The notes beneath the pieces were generated by a model. That model did not search any database, was not told where the DNA came from, and saw only the letters and a list, made by a program, of their open reading frames with translations. From Sinonovacula constricta (Eukaryota > Mollusca > Bivalvia > Cardiida > Solecurtidae): DNA of 64,000 nucleotides. The position numbers and the translations under genes were made by a program. Positions 23,596 to 36,828 of this stretch are shown piece after piece. The stretch's first letter is position 1. Each line of letters opens with the position of its first letter. The stretch lies in the NCBI GenBank assembly GCA_007844125.1, contig CM017563.1, positions 23,152,573 through 23,216,572 on the forward strand, in the 5' to 3' direction.

Positions 23596-23805
23596 TTATA
23601 AGAACTCAAAGTCAGAACATTTAACTCGAATCGAAATTGTGTGCTTTAATGAACTACTTAAATAGTATAGTTCTACATCACTATGAGCGGGAAATAAAAC
23701 ATATTCAGCTTCATATCTACCTCTATAATTACCGTTCTCGTAAGCTGTGAAATCTTCGACAACATGTGCTGGTATAAAACTATTGCAAAATAAGCTATAC
23801 AGCAT
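23596..23805 (-). CDS. Small conserved frame, possible exon of unknown protein
   Basis: The 69-codon frame ends in TAA at 23596-23598. Residues 14-48 (HVVEDFTAYENG through DVELYY) are identical in duplicate B at 57977-58186, including over 100 consecutive identical bases, while the surrounding sequence differs by about 5%. The ATG at 23805 is TTG in B. Directly before the conserved block both copies keep an AG (ATACCAG|CACATG and ATACTAG|CACATG). It could therefore be a terminal exon beginning at about 23766. I do not recognise the family and found no upstream exon. The alternative is chance conservation. Confidence 0.35.
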   Translation of the reverse strand: MLYSLFCNSFIPAHVVEDFTAYENGNYRGRYEAEYVLFPAHSDVELYYLSSSLKHTISIRVKCSDFEFL

Positions 23806-25244
23806 GACATATGCAAGTTAAAATTATATAACACAAACAAGATATATGCTGATTGTAGGAATTGTTTGTCCCTATGAAGGCCACTTTATGGATTACATAT
23901 AGCTGTTTATTAAAGAACGTCCGTCTTCAAAGTCCTGCTCTTCTTTTGTTGGATTGGGCTGATCATTAGTGCAATTGACTTATCTTTCAGCGAACTTTAT
24001 ACAAATGACACGTTTTGCATAAGACAATTTAAATAACTAAAATACCGTTTAAATAGCAAAGTATGTGCAAAGGGGCGGGGATGATACGACAATATATAAT
24101 CAAATTAAGATTGCCATTATCCTCTGACTCATTATCCATATAAACTTTTGCTTAACCCCAGATGTATACGACCATTCTACCATAATGTTATACTTTAAAA
24201 CATGATAACACTCATCATATGTAAATCATAGCCAAAAATAATCGACTGGATCTATAAGGCAGAAAACTGGCTGCTGAGTTAACCGATTTAGGCTTAAAGT
24301 GGGTGATTTGTAGTCTAGTTGGTTAAAATATTACATTGCCAGCTACATACGTACGTTATATATCAGAACAGTTAAAGGAACAATAAGACATGATGGTTGA
24401 GCCACAAGTTCTTAACTTCCAAAACTTAGATTCGACTCTTTATACTGAAGCCTTATTACGGAGCATCTCACAATTTCCCATTTACCTTCAGAAGACAGCA
24501 ATTAACACGTCCTTGTGGCATTGGAGAGCTGCAAAGGTTAGATATTGACCTGCGCCAACAATACAGCTGGCTTCGGATTGGTTATGCACTGCAGCCATGG
24601 TCATTATGGTAATGAAGGCTGGCGCAATTACTATTGCTTCTTCTACTACAATAACTACTAATACCACTACTACTTCTTCTTCTGCTACTGCTACCTCCCA
24701 GTCAATTTAAAATACTTATTTAAATAGTTTCCAGTTTGCGGGGATTCTAGTGTGCTGGCGAGAGAAAGAAGTGAGAAATATTAAATAATGGTGTTATCAA
24801 ATCGCTTGTCTAAGTTTAGTACGTTTGTTTCGGTATCACACATTTTATTATCTATAGACAAGTTTAAAAAGACAACGGTATTGTGTATGAAATGGTTTAA
24901 GAAACATACAGCACACATGCATTTATGCAATTAAGGTTGTTAATATGGTACATCGTTATTATGTTTATTCGTCGACAATGAGAAGTAATATAAATCAAGA
25001 ACGGCAGCATGCTGGTTGATCTATCATTCATTTTAAATTGAGTTTAATATAAAGTGTATAGGATATACTATTCGTTTATAAATGTGTATATTCAAATAGA
25101 AATGAAATATTTCTAAACACATTAACCTTTGCTATTACTATAGAACGTAAATGCGTTGCTCGTTCTGGGATCACATTGTGATAGCATAGTACAACTCAGA
25201 TTCTGCTTCTGTATGTAATTGTTTAAAATATAACGCAAAAACGG

Positions 25245-25640
25245 GAACCTTATGTAAGTATGAAGGGTTAAAAAACTACGCATAAACGGGAACCTAGCAT
25301 TAAGTAGAGGATATGCCTTTTAGAAGAAACTAAAGATAAACGGGGCCGTGTGTGTATGAGAAATAGCATGTTCAGATCGGTGTGTATACTGGGGACCGTA
25401 CCGATGTGATTAATTGGGGACATGAAGCGCTTTCGGCGAATTTCACATATGTTCTCTTTCAATGCATGTAGGCATGGATTTCAGCAGTAGTACAACAGGG
25501 GACGTCCCCGGTTTGGTGGGTGTCCCAGGTTAGAAGGTGTGTATTTATACAACTTTCCCCGTTTTCCAAAAGACACACACGCATGCATACAACCGCACAC
25601 ACGCACATTCAAACACACGCATGCATATACGCGTATGCAA
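25245..25640 (+). repeat. Interspersed repeat, second copy at 1140-1500
   Basis: This is the plus-strand counterpart of the minus-strand repeat at 1140-1500, with the same order of blocks and a CA-rich tail (ACACACGCATGC). Near its left end ACGGGAACCT occurs twice within about 50 bp. It lies about 0.5 kb beyond the right edge of duplication copy A. Confidence 0.55.
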
Positions 25641-26529
25641 ACACACAATTTAATGTAAATGTAACACCATGAGACAAAATATTACATACATAAAGGAACA
25701 GTGTCCGCTTTGGAACGGTCAGTCTGCAAAAGGACCGATTGAAGTGCTTTAACAATTTATAAATGTAGTATTGTGTAAAAACAACAACAGACGTACGTAT
25801 TTGTTTCACAGGGACATTGGTAACCGTTAAAACACGCTTGACGGTTGCATGCCTTTCTATACGTGGCGTACCAGGAACTAGAAAATTATGTAGCTTATTT
25901 GAAATACATTTAAGTGTTTCCTAACTGATATGCTAGAATTCAGTACAGATATAGTTTGGGTTTTCGAAATTGTAAGGTGTGATATTTAAAAGATAATTTT
26001 GTGATGTTACAGAAACTGACATTGTGAGATTACAGATAAAGTAATTAATTGTCTGTATTTCAGACCAAATATTATAATTATGAACCCATGAGATGATCAT
26101 AACTTACTACTTTTACGATATGTTTTTTGCTGCTCGTATCTGACTTGTTAGCATATCTGTTAACAAGTCACTATACTGATAAAAATGAATATAGGTTCCT
26201 TTAAGCAAAAGTGTGTATATATTATCCATTAAGTTTAAGTACAAATAAAAGAAAGAATAACAGATGCAATTTAGTATTTTAAGGTGCAAATATTAATAAA
26301 AGTGTTTTAGAGTGTTTAGGTGGCATCAAAGAAAACAAAATCCCAATCATGTCTAGACAAAATTAAAGTTCTAAAATGCAATGTTTGTAAACAGAAAAAT
26401 AACATGTTATAATCATGATGGAATTAATTCAATGCTAATAAAGATTACATGCACGGAGAATTTTGATTAAAAAAGTAACCATCTAACATTGTATGCGTCT
26501 TTATCAGTTAAAGGCCGGTAAAGGTAACA

Positions 26530-26638
26530 CTGTGGGCATGTAATTGAAAGAAAAGAGGCCCTGGTACCATAACAAGACATTTTATTGTGGGCATGTATTT
26601 GAAAAGAAAGAGGCCTTGGTTCCATAACAAAACATTTT
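26530..26638. repeat. 55-bp tandem duplication
   Basis: TGTGGGCATGTA starts at 26530 and again at 26585, each followed by a similar AAGAGGCC...CCATAACAA block with a few substitutions. Confidence 0.8.
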
Positions 26639-29502
26639 AAAACGATGTTTATACCAATCATACCCCAATCCCAACTTCTCGCTGAAAATTTCTTGATGAG
26701 TACTTTGAATATCTTTGCTCTTAGCTCAGCAAGTTAACCTTCTTTAATCAGGCGACCATAAATTGCTCTCCATATGACCCGTTTAATCTTTGTTGTCTTG
26801 GTCATATTATTTGTACATCCAATTGCTATGTCATAAACCAAATACAAGAGTATATCAACACTACTCGTCCCCACACAGGACAAAGTGTGGCGTAGAATTA
26901 AATAGATATGTGTTTGTCTACGAAAATAGATGTGTGGTTTTCATCGAAAGATATCCGCTTTATCATTCCTTGCCCTCCAGCTGATGGGAAAAATCTAATG
27001 TTTAGTTTTGCCACGCTGTCTCACGTAGTATGCTTTCATCTGACAGACTGGGATGTGTCAAGAGCGTGTTTGAAAGACATGCTTATTTAGTAGAGAGCTT
27101 ATCTCAAGTGTTATGTTTGCTTGTCCTTAAACGGAAATTTCGGTAAAAATCTAAACGATCGGCTACAAGAGGAAATTGAAATACGAATTCCTTTGTTGTG
27201 TAGGTGATATTGCATATAATTCCAAACAAAAAGCAGTGCATCGAATATATATCAATGTATTAGGGGCACATGGATATGTAAAATTAAAATTCCCGCTCCC
27301 CAACCCTTTCAACCAGATTAAACACAAACGTGTACCCAATGTAACTAGCTCTAACAAACACTATAACAGCATCCAGTAAAGTTATCCACAGCTGTTTTTA
27401 CCACAAGAGTTTTTTATAATTGCACAGCGTAAATGATCATCTGTACAGCAATCTTTAAAACTATGTTAACTAACAGTAATTTTCCATCCGATTATATGTT
27501 GGTCCAGTTTTTTTCCGAACATTGTTAAGCTGCGGCAAAGGGAATTTACATACGAGATGAAAGTTACGAAGTAGTATATTAAAGATGGCACGGGCTTTTT
27601 ATAGACTATAAATTTCTAAAAAAAAACTTGCAAGGTAATAGACAATGAACCGTTTGCAGAAAATCCAAAAATGATGTTAATGCTCGTGTTAGTATTTCAC
27701 TTTAGTTCAAATATATTATTCTGTTTAATTAAAGGGACGAATAAGGACATAATATAAATACAATTAAAATGTCTTAGAAAATATTTCGACGTACTTATTT
27801 TCGGCAAAATCAGTAAGAAACAATTCAAAACAAAAGGTATATGACACGGAAATATTGACACGACTAAAGCGATCGACCCGTTCTTTGGTTCGGCAATAAT
27901 GAAACATGTCGTGAAGCATATGCTATGGTAAGGGACTAATTAAACAATGTAAATATGATGGCTTGATGATACTCTGATAGATAAAAGCTTATGATAACTT
28001 TTTGTTAAAACTACATCATAGAATAGTATTTATTAAGCTTTATATAAATTGATCATAGCGACGTAAGACACTTTGAGCTAAAAATATATCCAGGTTGATA
28101 ATTTACAAGCTCGACATGTGCTTGGAAATAAATTCCTAAGTTAAATTGATGATTATTTATCTTCATTCCTTTAAAGAAATAGCGGGGAAATGAATATATA
28201 GCGCAATGCGCAATGTACAACGGAACATAACATATTTTAGCAGTACTCAAGTTTGGCAAGCTCATGAGTGAACGGATTCATTACTCTGACAAGGGCAAAT
28301 TTACGTAACAAGTAAATGCACCAAAAGTACAATATTCATTATTTGTTCGAAGTTATTTTGAGCTCATACTTGGCTTAACGTTTCCTACCTAGACATTTTC
28401 TCTCGAGAATCTGTTGATCCAATTTCCTTCTTCAGCTACAGTAACGGTTATTTACTTATCATCACAAACTAATTTTGCCATAAAATTCAGGTGTAAGTAA
28501 ACTAATGATGTCGAAGGGATGTACTTAAAAGTCAGACAATCCAAAGAGGAGACAAAATACCAAGCCGTCGTCGTTAACGCTAGATATAAGTTCTCTTGTT
28601 AATGTTACATTCTAGTTGAGATATACAAAAAGTGACCAAAACTAATGCAATTGACCTGTCTTTAAGCCAGTTCTTGGAAATCGCGATTTATACAAGAAAT
28701 AATGCATGTAAAAATGTTATATATCATTAAGTTTTGAAATTGAAAGTTGTCAACTAATTCAAGTACTTTTCGAAAATGAAAATATCAACTACGTATATAC
28801 TGATGCTTGAACAAATTTAATATTCATTCGTAATATATTTTCGTATTATAAATTCTTGCAATTATGGGATCTTAATCAAGAATAATAATCAATGGCAGGA
28901 GCTGAATGACTGAATTATTGATATTGCATTCACACTCAAGCATAATATATAGGTGAGGTGGAAGAATCTTTCTTTAAAAACCATGTTGAAGGCAGAGCTA
29001 TTATTTATGTATATTAGAATGTAATTAAATTAATTTGAATTTAGTAGAGTTTCATATTTATATTTATGTATATTCCATGGCTTAAAATAAGAAAACTGTA
29101 TGTATAAAATGCGGAACTCTTAGTTTAATGATCTGGTAATCTTTCATCATTTGGATCATATGGCAAAAATCCAAGGCAGTCAACCCATTACCTCTGATCT
29201 CTTGATATGTGCGAGCATGATGTTCTCTTGTCTTTGTCGTACTGAAAATCAAAAGTTTCGAGGTAGGTTTCAACAATTCTGAACAGTTTACGCTCAAAAA
29301 CATATTTTGAATCAGAACTGCGCATGCGGGAAAAAAGTATTTTGTACTTGTCCAACTCAAATAGACCATCAATAAGCCCGACAGCAATAATTTGCAGCAT
29401 GTATTGTGCAGATAAATATGAAAACTTTGCTCAGATTTATGGAAAAGTTTGTTTTTGATTTCCAATTGTCTTGGCTCTGCAGTTATCTCTCTCTACCATT
29501 AT

Positions 29503-29562
29503 TAACGACTTTCGTATGTCGCGGCCTGGGTTCGAACCCGGGGCCTCCCGTATCTGGATATA
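29503..29562 (-). mobile_element. SINE family S2 head fragment
   Basis: On the minus strand it reads GGGTTCGAACCCAGG, then CCGCGACATACGAAAGTCG, matching the head of the S2 SINE at 17755-17800. The body is absent. The B-box is better preserved than in the other copies. Confidence 0.6.
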
Positions 29563-29619
29563 CCCAATTGATTGACAGTTGACTTATTTTAGAGATTTTA
29601 ATTCAAAAGATTTTTTGTC

Positions 29620-29860
29620 ACATGGTACGTTGCGCTAGATATTCTACTACTTCTGATATTAAATTAGATTTGCATACTTGGCAAGTTTAACGTGTATTTA
29701 TCACATAGTTATCCTTGTGATTGAAAACATTTTATAGGCCCCCTTTTTTAAGCACTGACACTTAAATATCGTCCGTCAAACATGCCCTTTGAGCGTGCAT
29801 TCAAATTGAACGTGCCATTTCTGAGGCTGTTAGTAGAAAACACCCATTATTATACAACGT
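29620..29860 (+). repeat. Repeat shared with 38725-38985
   Basis: About 240 bp align in the same orientation with 38725-38985. Shared blocks are TTGCGCTAGATAT, ATGGTTATCC/ATAGTTATCC and ACATTTTA, then CATGCCCTTTGAGCGTGC against CATGCCCTTGGAACGTGC. Both contain an ATG opening the similar peptides MPFERAFKLNVPF and MPLERAAQLSVLF. The frames diverge soon after: 145 codons here (29782-30219, with two hydrophobic stretches) and 71 at the other site. The substitutions show no obvious codon bias, so I read it as a repeat rather than a gene, with doubt. Confidence 0.45.
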
Positions 29861-30219
29861 GGGGAACCTTCACAGTACCTGTTTACTCGCAGCAGGGGAC
29901 ATCGAGTGATCATGTGATCAAGATTCTCTTGAGGTTTGTTTTGTGTGTTTTTTATTTGCTTTACATTAATGCATGGACTTACACAATTATACGTACTCCC
30001 TTTTTGTCCGTAATGGGGACTGTTACAGCTCATATACTCTTCGTAATCAGCTTGTGTTCTACTTTGTGTCATAACAAATTTGTTGAACACATCAATACAT
30101 TACGCACAACAGATTTAAAGGTATCATATGGTGAAACATCACGAGACGAATTAATGGGTTTAAGGAGGCAACATGTTGAATGGGTAATAAGACAGAGGGT
30201 CCAGATCGCAATATTTTGA

Positions 30220-32284
30220 ACTGATAAGAGGAAATGGGATTACATTTAAATAACAAATCATTCTTATTGTTATCTAAAGAGGTTTGGAGCCTTTTTTCTG
30301 GTCAAAGTTATTCCGCTAACAAGTTCATAACACAGACAAGGTAAGGTGTAGAAGGGTTCCTTTATGATATGTTCTATATTTTGGCCTACTTTCTTGGAGT
30401 TTGAATATTGTACACGATGAATGCCGTCATTCACGTTTTTTTTTGCAGAAGTTGGGGTGCGTTTCATAATATATCTGAATATCAATATATATTCTTCAAA
30501 ATGTTTGCCTTCTTAAACGTGTTCCATTGATATTTTGAAAATCGCTTTTAATTCATAATAATCTATATGGCGGCCTTACTTTTTAGCTTTCAATCAACTA
30601 TGTTAAATAAGACCATGACAGGTATTCCGTGGTAGACAATGTCAACTGCATAGTATTTCTATTAAAGATTTGATTTCATGTTGTTTTTAACAGTTGACAA
30701 TTTTGCATATTTTCTTTAACTTATGTCAGCAGAGAATTCCCGAACAACAACATTGAGTCTTCGTGTCATTCTACTTTAGATTCTGGCAAAAATTGTCATA
30801 ATTGAGGTTTTAAAATCAAGCATAAATTACATATTGACTTATTTTGACTTAAAATGCTATTTACACATATAAAGGAAAATAACATCAAAAACAGAATGTT
30901 TGAATTTTATGACTTTGAACTAAAAACAAGTTTCTATTCCTGAAACTCTGTATCAACAATGGATATTTTTTTTATTATACTGGTGACATCAGGTGTCGTT
31001 ATATAAAATGTGCTATAACAAACCTGCTAATTTAGAATACTGTTAGAACAATTCGATTGTTGAAATGCCTTTTCCAAAGTAGACACTCCAGTCTGGATCA
31101 GTGTGTGGATTTGGATTTAAGTAAAACAGTGTTCTACACCATAACAGTATACAGTATATATGTTTTTCTTTTGATTAGGCCAGGTTGTTTCTTCTTGAAT
31201 ATTTAGGAATCTGTTAATAGAAAAGTCATCATTGTCTATTCATTTCTCAATTATTTGATGACCAACATAACGAGTAACTGTCAATCAAAAGTATTATACA
31301 AAACAGAATAAATATTTGTTGAAATGGGTTTAGCAATTCACCATCACTTGCAAAAGGACTTGTTAATACCATGCCGTAATGGTTGCCGATAGCTTACAAT
31401 TAAATATGGAAGTTTATCATTGTTTATCCTCTAAGAAATATATGCATCAAAATACAGTGCGATGTAAGACGTTAACTTCGATAAACAAAATCTCCCAGTT
31501 GATGTAATCTATATTGTCAACTTGTATTTAAATACATCCTATCAGGATTGCTGCGTTTATTATGTTTTATGCCGCGTACACTGAACTTGTTTACTCAATT
31601 CCATCTACTCATGAACGGAAAGCAACAATCCATGCATATGCTTATCCCTGATTTAAATATACAATTACTTAGACAATCTAGAATTTTGCGTAGCTATTCT
31701 TGTAGATACAAAACTACCCCCTTACCCAAATATGCATGGAATTATTTCTTTAGTTACGTCACCAGTTTTCATGATATGATGTAAATGCTTAGATCTCAGA
31801 ATACGCCATCTTGTATCTCCTTGTATCATCTACTAACTGCAGGAAAGCTGTTATTTTAATGAATTTCATGTAACTATATATATATAAATTTATAAAATAT
31901 ATAATGGGTCTTTTCATAAAGCAGTGTGTTAGATTAAGAAGAAACCAGCTAGACGTAGGATTATGCACTCATAAAGATAAAAGGCCAACATATTAATCCT
32001 ATTGCATTATTTAAATTTCCATTCGTATATTGATAAAACCATTAAAGCCATATCATAGTTTTGATATGTGGGGTGAGCGGGTACATGTCACTGAGGGGCG
32101 TTGAAAACCACAGTAGAGTGATCACAGTCCTGCACGTTTAAAATGACATAAGCAAAGATGACCTTCAGAAATCCCCATCGCCTTGAATCCCACTTTACTG
32201 GTCCCGAGCGATTGAAAATAGCGAGAGGCTATTTTCCATCGATAAACTTGTCGGTACATGGACAACATATAACATATAATCTTG
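30220..32284. other. Gene-free stretch
   Basis: No supported gene, RNA or repeat was found. Composition is AT-rich and frames are short. A 78-codon frame at 31548-31784 has no recognised domain. Confidence 0.4.
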
Positions 32285-33044
32285 TTACAATAGGTTTAGG
32301 GACTTCGTCTAGTTATAGGAGCGTTCAGGACCTCACCAGTGTAGAGCCTTAACGTCGAAGCCAACGAACCATCATTATACTTGCGTCGCGGAAAACTTTC
32401 TTTGCAGTATATAATTAAATTCATGTCTAACCCCGATAACCCAACGTTTAATTGTGTTTTCAACCCTAAACATGAAGAGCTTTATATATATATACTGATG
32501 ATTCAAAGACGGACACTTACGTTGGCTGTGCCTCCGTAAGTAATAGCCACTGCATTAAACAAAGACTTCCTAACAACTCGTCTATCTTCACCGCTGAAAT
32601 CCAGGCTATAAATCTAACCCTTGATTTCATTTCAGAACATTCCGGTGAAACATATGTTATGTTTTCAGACTCATTATCTGTATTGCAGAGCATAAATTCA
32701 CTGAATTATTCCAATCCACATGTTCGCACTGTTCTTGTCAAAAAAGTTTATATGACGCTAACGAAATATCCTTCTGTTGGCTTCCTAGCCATGTAGGCAT
32801 CCGAGGAAACGAGGATGCAGACAAGAGTGCATAATCTGCCTCAGCCCTCACTGAAACAGATCTTTGCATCCCACACACTGATTTTAAATCACTTATTAAC
32901 CGACATATTTTAACCAAGTGGCAAACAAGTTGGGACAGTATTGTTTGTAACAAATTACACGTAATTAAACATAACGTCGGTGCTTATGTCTCTGCTTGCA
33001 GAGAAAGTCGACGGGAAGCTCTTACCCGCTGTCGCATAGTTTAG
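32285..33044 (+). pseudogene. Decayed non-LTR retrotransposon ORF2 fragment (RT C-terminus and RNase H)
   Basis: Translated in shifting frames, the segment shows the end of a reverse-transcriptase ORF (GAFRTSPV, NEPSLYLRR). It is followed by an RNase H domain (YTDDSKTDTYVGCASV, FTAEIQAI, FSDSLSVL, SHVGIRGNEDADKSA) and a C-terminal ALTRCRI motif. At least two stop codons (one in GAFRTSPV*SL, one after DADKSA) and a frameshift near 32785 disable it. The 5' part of the element and its endonuclease are missing. An RNase H domain in ORF2 points to the I-group of LINEs (I, Nimb, R1 or LOA-like); the clade cannot be fixed by eye. Confidence 0.8.
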
Positions 33045-36000
33045 TTTTTACCTGATTATTCTCTATTCACATTAAACTTCTAAAATAAATAAATGAATAA
33101 AACAAAAGGTTTTATTCAACTTTCGGTCGCAGTTGTTTTATTTAACAATAGATATGTAAATAGACAAATATGCTAAGAATCTATTAAAGAAACACAATTA
33201 TATTTTTTGTCGGATCCATAAGTTCTTTTTTCGTGGTAACCTAACTTTTTCAAAACGAGTCTGAGGAAAGCGTATGTTTAACACTTATAAAATTACATTT
33301 CAAACACAAATATACTGTTTAGTATATACATGCGACGTGTACGAAATTAATAACAGACAAGAGGGCATTGATGCAAAGCAGGTCCTGTTCAATGAAAGTC
33401 TTTTTCCTAACAACAAACCCACCAATCAACAGCAATACCTTGCTGTTAGTAAAACATTTTACGATGCTGTCAAATGTTAATGTCTTAAAATTGTATGCAG
33501 CAACGACTTCTCTTTAGGTGCATGAAAATGGTCGGAATACAGAGTACAGAATAGAGAATAATTTTACTTGAACATAGTACATCATCGTAACAAAGGCAAT
33601 TTAAATTAAGCAAATCATACGTAAACATGTGGAACATTAACACATTAACAATTTCTAGTGACAGTTAATAATGTAGCCATATTTTAAAATATAAACGTTT
33701 GATGTCCCCATCATCTCTGCCTGATTGACCACTATTTCACCTATCCCATTTGGTAAACCTGAAGAGTGTCAAGAATGCACAGTGTTTTGACATTACTTTC
33801 ATTTTCCTTTCAGCATGCATTCCTACAATATGCGAATGTTACACACCATGTCAGCGCAATTGACGTTGATATATTTACGTTTCACATACAATTTCCTATC
33901 TATACCTTGAATTTTAAACGATAAAACATATAGACGTTAGCTCAAAGACGTCAATGTCAGCTCTTAGCACTTCATACACCCCTGACCAAAGATATCATGT
34001 TAGGGTGACGTCTGTCTTCATCACCATGATTTATTCAAAAATGTACTGAACACACTACCTAGCTTCCGATTGTTATTTCTTTCTTTTCATGACTTTATAT
34101 TTTTGCAAACGGCTTGTGTTAAGGATTTCGTAGTAAATCATGGTAAATTTCACTGGTCTGGTTGTCTGTAGGCCTTTGCAGTGACATAATATTACATTTG
34201 AGAGGCAATGGTTTTCTTAATAGTGTCAGGATGCCTGAATAAATCCATTACCAACTTAGCGTGGCCTCGCAACATAATCGACCAAATGTGAAATATGTGA
34301 AATATCTTCAATGATAGGTCAGCAGAATTTAGCGATATTTCAACATTAACGAGACAATTAACACCCCTCACTTGTTTGCATTGCCACTGAAAGCATGTTC
34401 ATGAGCAATAATTGCACTGTACAGGGTTTTTAGTCAAAGGGTGATTCGAAATCTACTTTTCACTGCTGCTAAGCAGAAACAGACCAGAAACATGATCGCC
34501 ATGTATATTACTTGTCATGTGATGTTGCACTGTCATGATACGATCAGATTGCATTTAGACAACTACTGAGATGATTAGCAATTAAACTACTGTCTTTCTC
34601 TTTCCCAATTATTGGCGAATCTGAATATTTATATTAAATACAAAAGACGGGTTGAGGGTTTTCTACCTAGGGCTCAATGTGACAGAGGTCAAATGTGCCA
34701 GATGTACATCTGTGCTTCAGCTGTCAATTGGTTTCTGTTTTGAGAGAAAATGTTTCTTTCAAAATATATGTAGACTAGATGGTCTGCTACATTGATCGTA
34801 GGAATTGCGCCAATCTGCTCACATATAGATCAAGAAATAGATTTATATCATTTAACAGCAGTTCAACATACTAGTATTCATCATTCTGTCGGTATACAAT
34901 GTGCTCCATGTCTTTGAAAAAGAAATCATGATAGGAGACGAAAGTTGCCCATCTACTGTCAAGCAGCTCGATGCAGGCGTTAATACAATTTTAGACACTG
35001 TTCGGTTTGCATAATCATCTTTTTGTACTCTCAAGTCAATTTATACAAACAGGGGACGTAAACATTCAACGACAGGTCCTTTAAGTTTGACTGATACGTG
35101 TTTTTCCAGGGTCAAAAAATGCATTGCTTAGTACAGGTCTCGTCGTCATGCCCCAAAGACGTAGCTCTCTAATGTTAATGTCATGCATCATGCTACTTTG
35201 TTTTATTGAGTCTCAATGGGAGATTTATTTATTGTTTGTCAAAGTTGTCACCGATAATAAACTTTATCCTGGTAATTTGCAAAATGTGTCCTGTATTTAA
35301 CTCACCGCTGTGTTTTAACATTTAATTCTATTTTTTTTTAATTTATACCAAATTTAACAGCTTATATGAAGTATTTTAAATATCAAAAGGCAGGCTCCCA
35401 ACAAGCCAAGATGTAGGATTAGTGTATTGTTGTTCCATTTGACCTTATGATTAGAATTGCTGGTCAATTTTCCTTTTAAGGCTTTGTTTTGTATGGTTCA
35501 GTGACCTCACGTTAGGACTTTTCTTTTGTTTTCATAATGGCACTTAGTGGAGTTTTTACAGAGAGGAGATAGTTAACTCCTGTTTTATTATTGTATCAAC
35601 TCATTATTATTGTTTTACTTAAATAAAGCAAGTTGTTAAGACGATAGCTGTTTTATATGTTTTAATGTTGTAACGTTTTAGGAAGACAGATACTAAGGGA
35701 GATAATTTTGTTTACTTTTCATGTAGTAAATGCCATTTAATGCTTTACTATTTGTATTATAAATCTCGTTTTCTATTAGTTACAATACCGTTTTTGTAAC
35801 TATTATTCTTGAACGCACGAGAACGCATGGTTTAGCTCTTAAAGCTTAATATGGATTAGTGCGTATGAACGTAACGCAGGAAATCGCAGCTTATTGTATA
35901 TGATTATATATAGCATACATACTTTTTTATAACGTAGCATATTCTATATTCTATTGTTACTTGTTATATAACTTGGACACCTCATCATTTCAGTGACATC

Positions 36001-36421
36001 AGTTTGTTTATGTCTGGAAATAAAGTGACATTTTTGATGACATATTGCCAGAATTATGCTATAGGTAAGTATTGAATGAAGAGTATAACGGGGTTTATGT
36101 TAGGATTAGTACATTTGTTAGCGATGTTTCAGAGTTTAGAAATAATGTTGTTTTGCAAATAAGAACTGGCAAAATAACAAAACAAAAAGTATATTTCTCT
36201 ATTTTGGTGAAGTGTTTTCGAATAAATACAGTCATTTCAAAATGCGCAGACTGTCCAAATATTATAAACGATTTGCCAAACCAACCCATCCATAAAAATC
36301 CCTATTATTCATTCTAATATGTTGAACTGGTACTCTTTAGGAAAAATAACTTCATGTTTGTGAAATGATTATGTAAATCCCAACATGAGAAAATTTATAT
36401 TTCAGATGCTTTATATAGTAT
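33045..36421. other. Gene-free stretch between LINE fragment and C1q M
   Basis: No exon or repeat could be supported. The frames at 33274-33480 and 36072-36317 are ATG-started but short and without known domains. Confidence 0.4.
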
Positions 36422-36828
36422 TTACCCTCTGTTTATCAGCGCTCCGGAAAATGAACTTGGTATATATATACTTTCCATTAATAAACCTTTGTTGAACATC
36501 CTAATATAAGCTGTTATTCCACTGTCCATATACGCAAATGCATCGGCAGTAATACACTGGTTGGTTTGTCTGTCGACTGTAGATGCGCGTGTAATTATAT
36601 TACCATTGACAATTTTGTCATAGTTGTTTTCAAAATTCGTTTTCGAACACATCTGTGTGGTAAACAGATACAGACCGCTGACAGGCGCCGTGACGACGCC
36701 CGTAGAGTGATCATTGCCATCCTGAATGTTGAACATGACTGTTGGAAAGATGAAGGTTTCGTCTCCAGATGGGCTGTAGGTCTTTAAACCTGTCGCCTTG
36801 AAGCCCACTATAGGTGTCACAAACGAAT
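36422..36828 (-). CDS. C1q domain protein M, exon 2 (C1q domain)
   Basis: A 407-nt exon with an intact C1q domain. It opens TPIVGFKATGLKT, contains VVTAPVSGLYLFTTQM and ITADAFAYMDSG, and ends SFSGALINRG before the TAA at 36422-36424. The acceptor is a T-rich tract ending TTTTTCGACAG, in phase 1 as in gene A, and about 60 bp of intron flank is shared with A (AAAAGCTTTGAAATATGT). It is clearly more diverged from A and B than they are from each other, mostly in the middle of the domain (KTNFENNYDKIVNGN). Its first exon is disabled, so the locus may be a pseudogene despite this open exon. Confidence 0.75.

Larger units (their letters stand above)
5163..24731 (+). repeat. Segmental duplication, copy A
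   Basis: About 19.6 kb here aligns in the same orientation with 40129-59092. The offset drifts from about 34,965 bp at the left edge to about 34,360 bp at the right, because of many indels. In sampled stretches the copies differ at about 18 of 200 bases near the left edge and 27 of 260 in the C1q exon, but only about 4 of 190 near 20 kb. The left boundary is about 5163/40129. On the right, similarity can be followed to about 24731, where copy B runs into an assembly gap, so the true right end of copy B is unknown. Confidence 0.9.
24732..29502. other. Spacer between duplicates, no gene seen
   Basis: Frames here are under 70 codons and without domain similarity. The stretch contains the interspersed repeat at 25245-25640 and the 55-bp tandem duplication at 26530-26638. 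Nothing else could be assigned. Confidence 0.45.
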
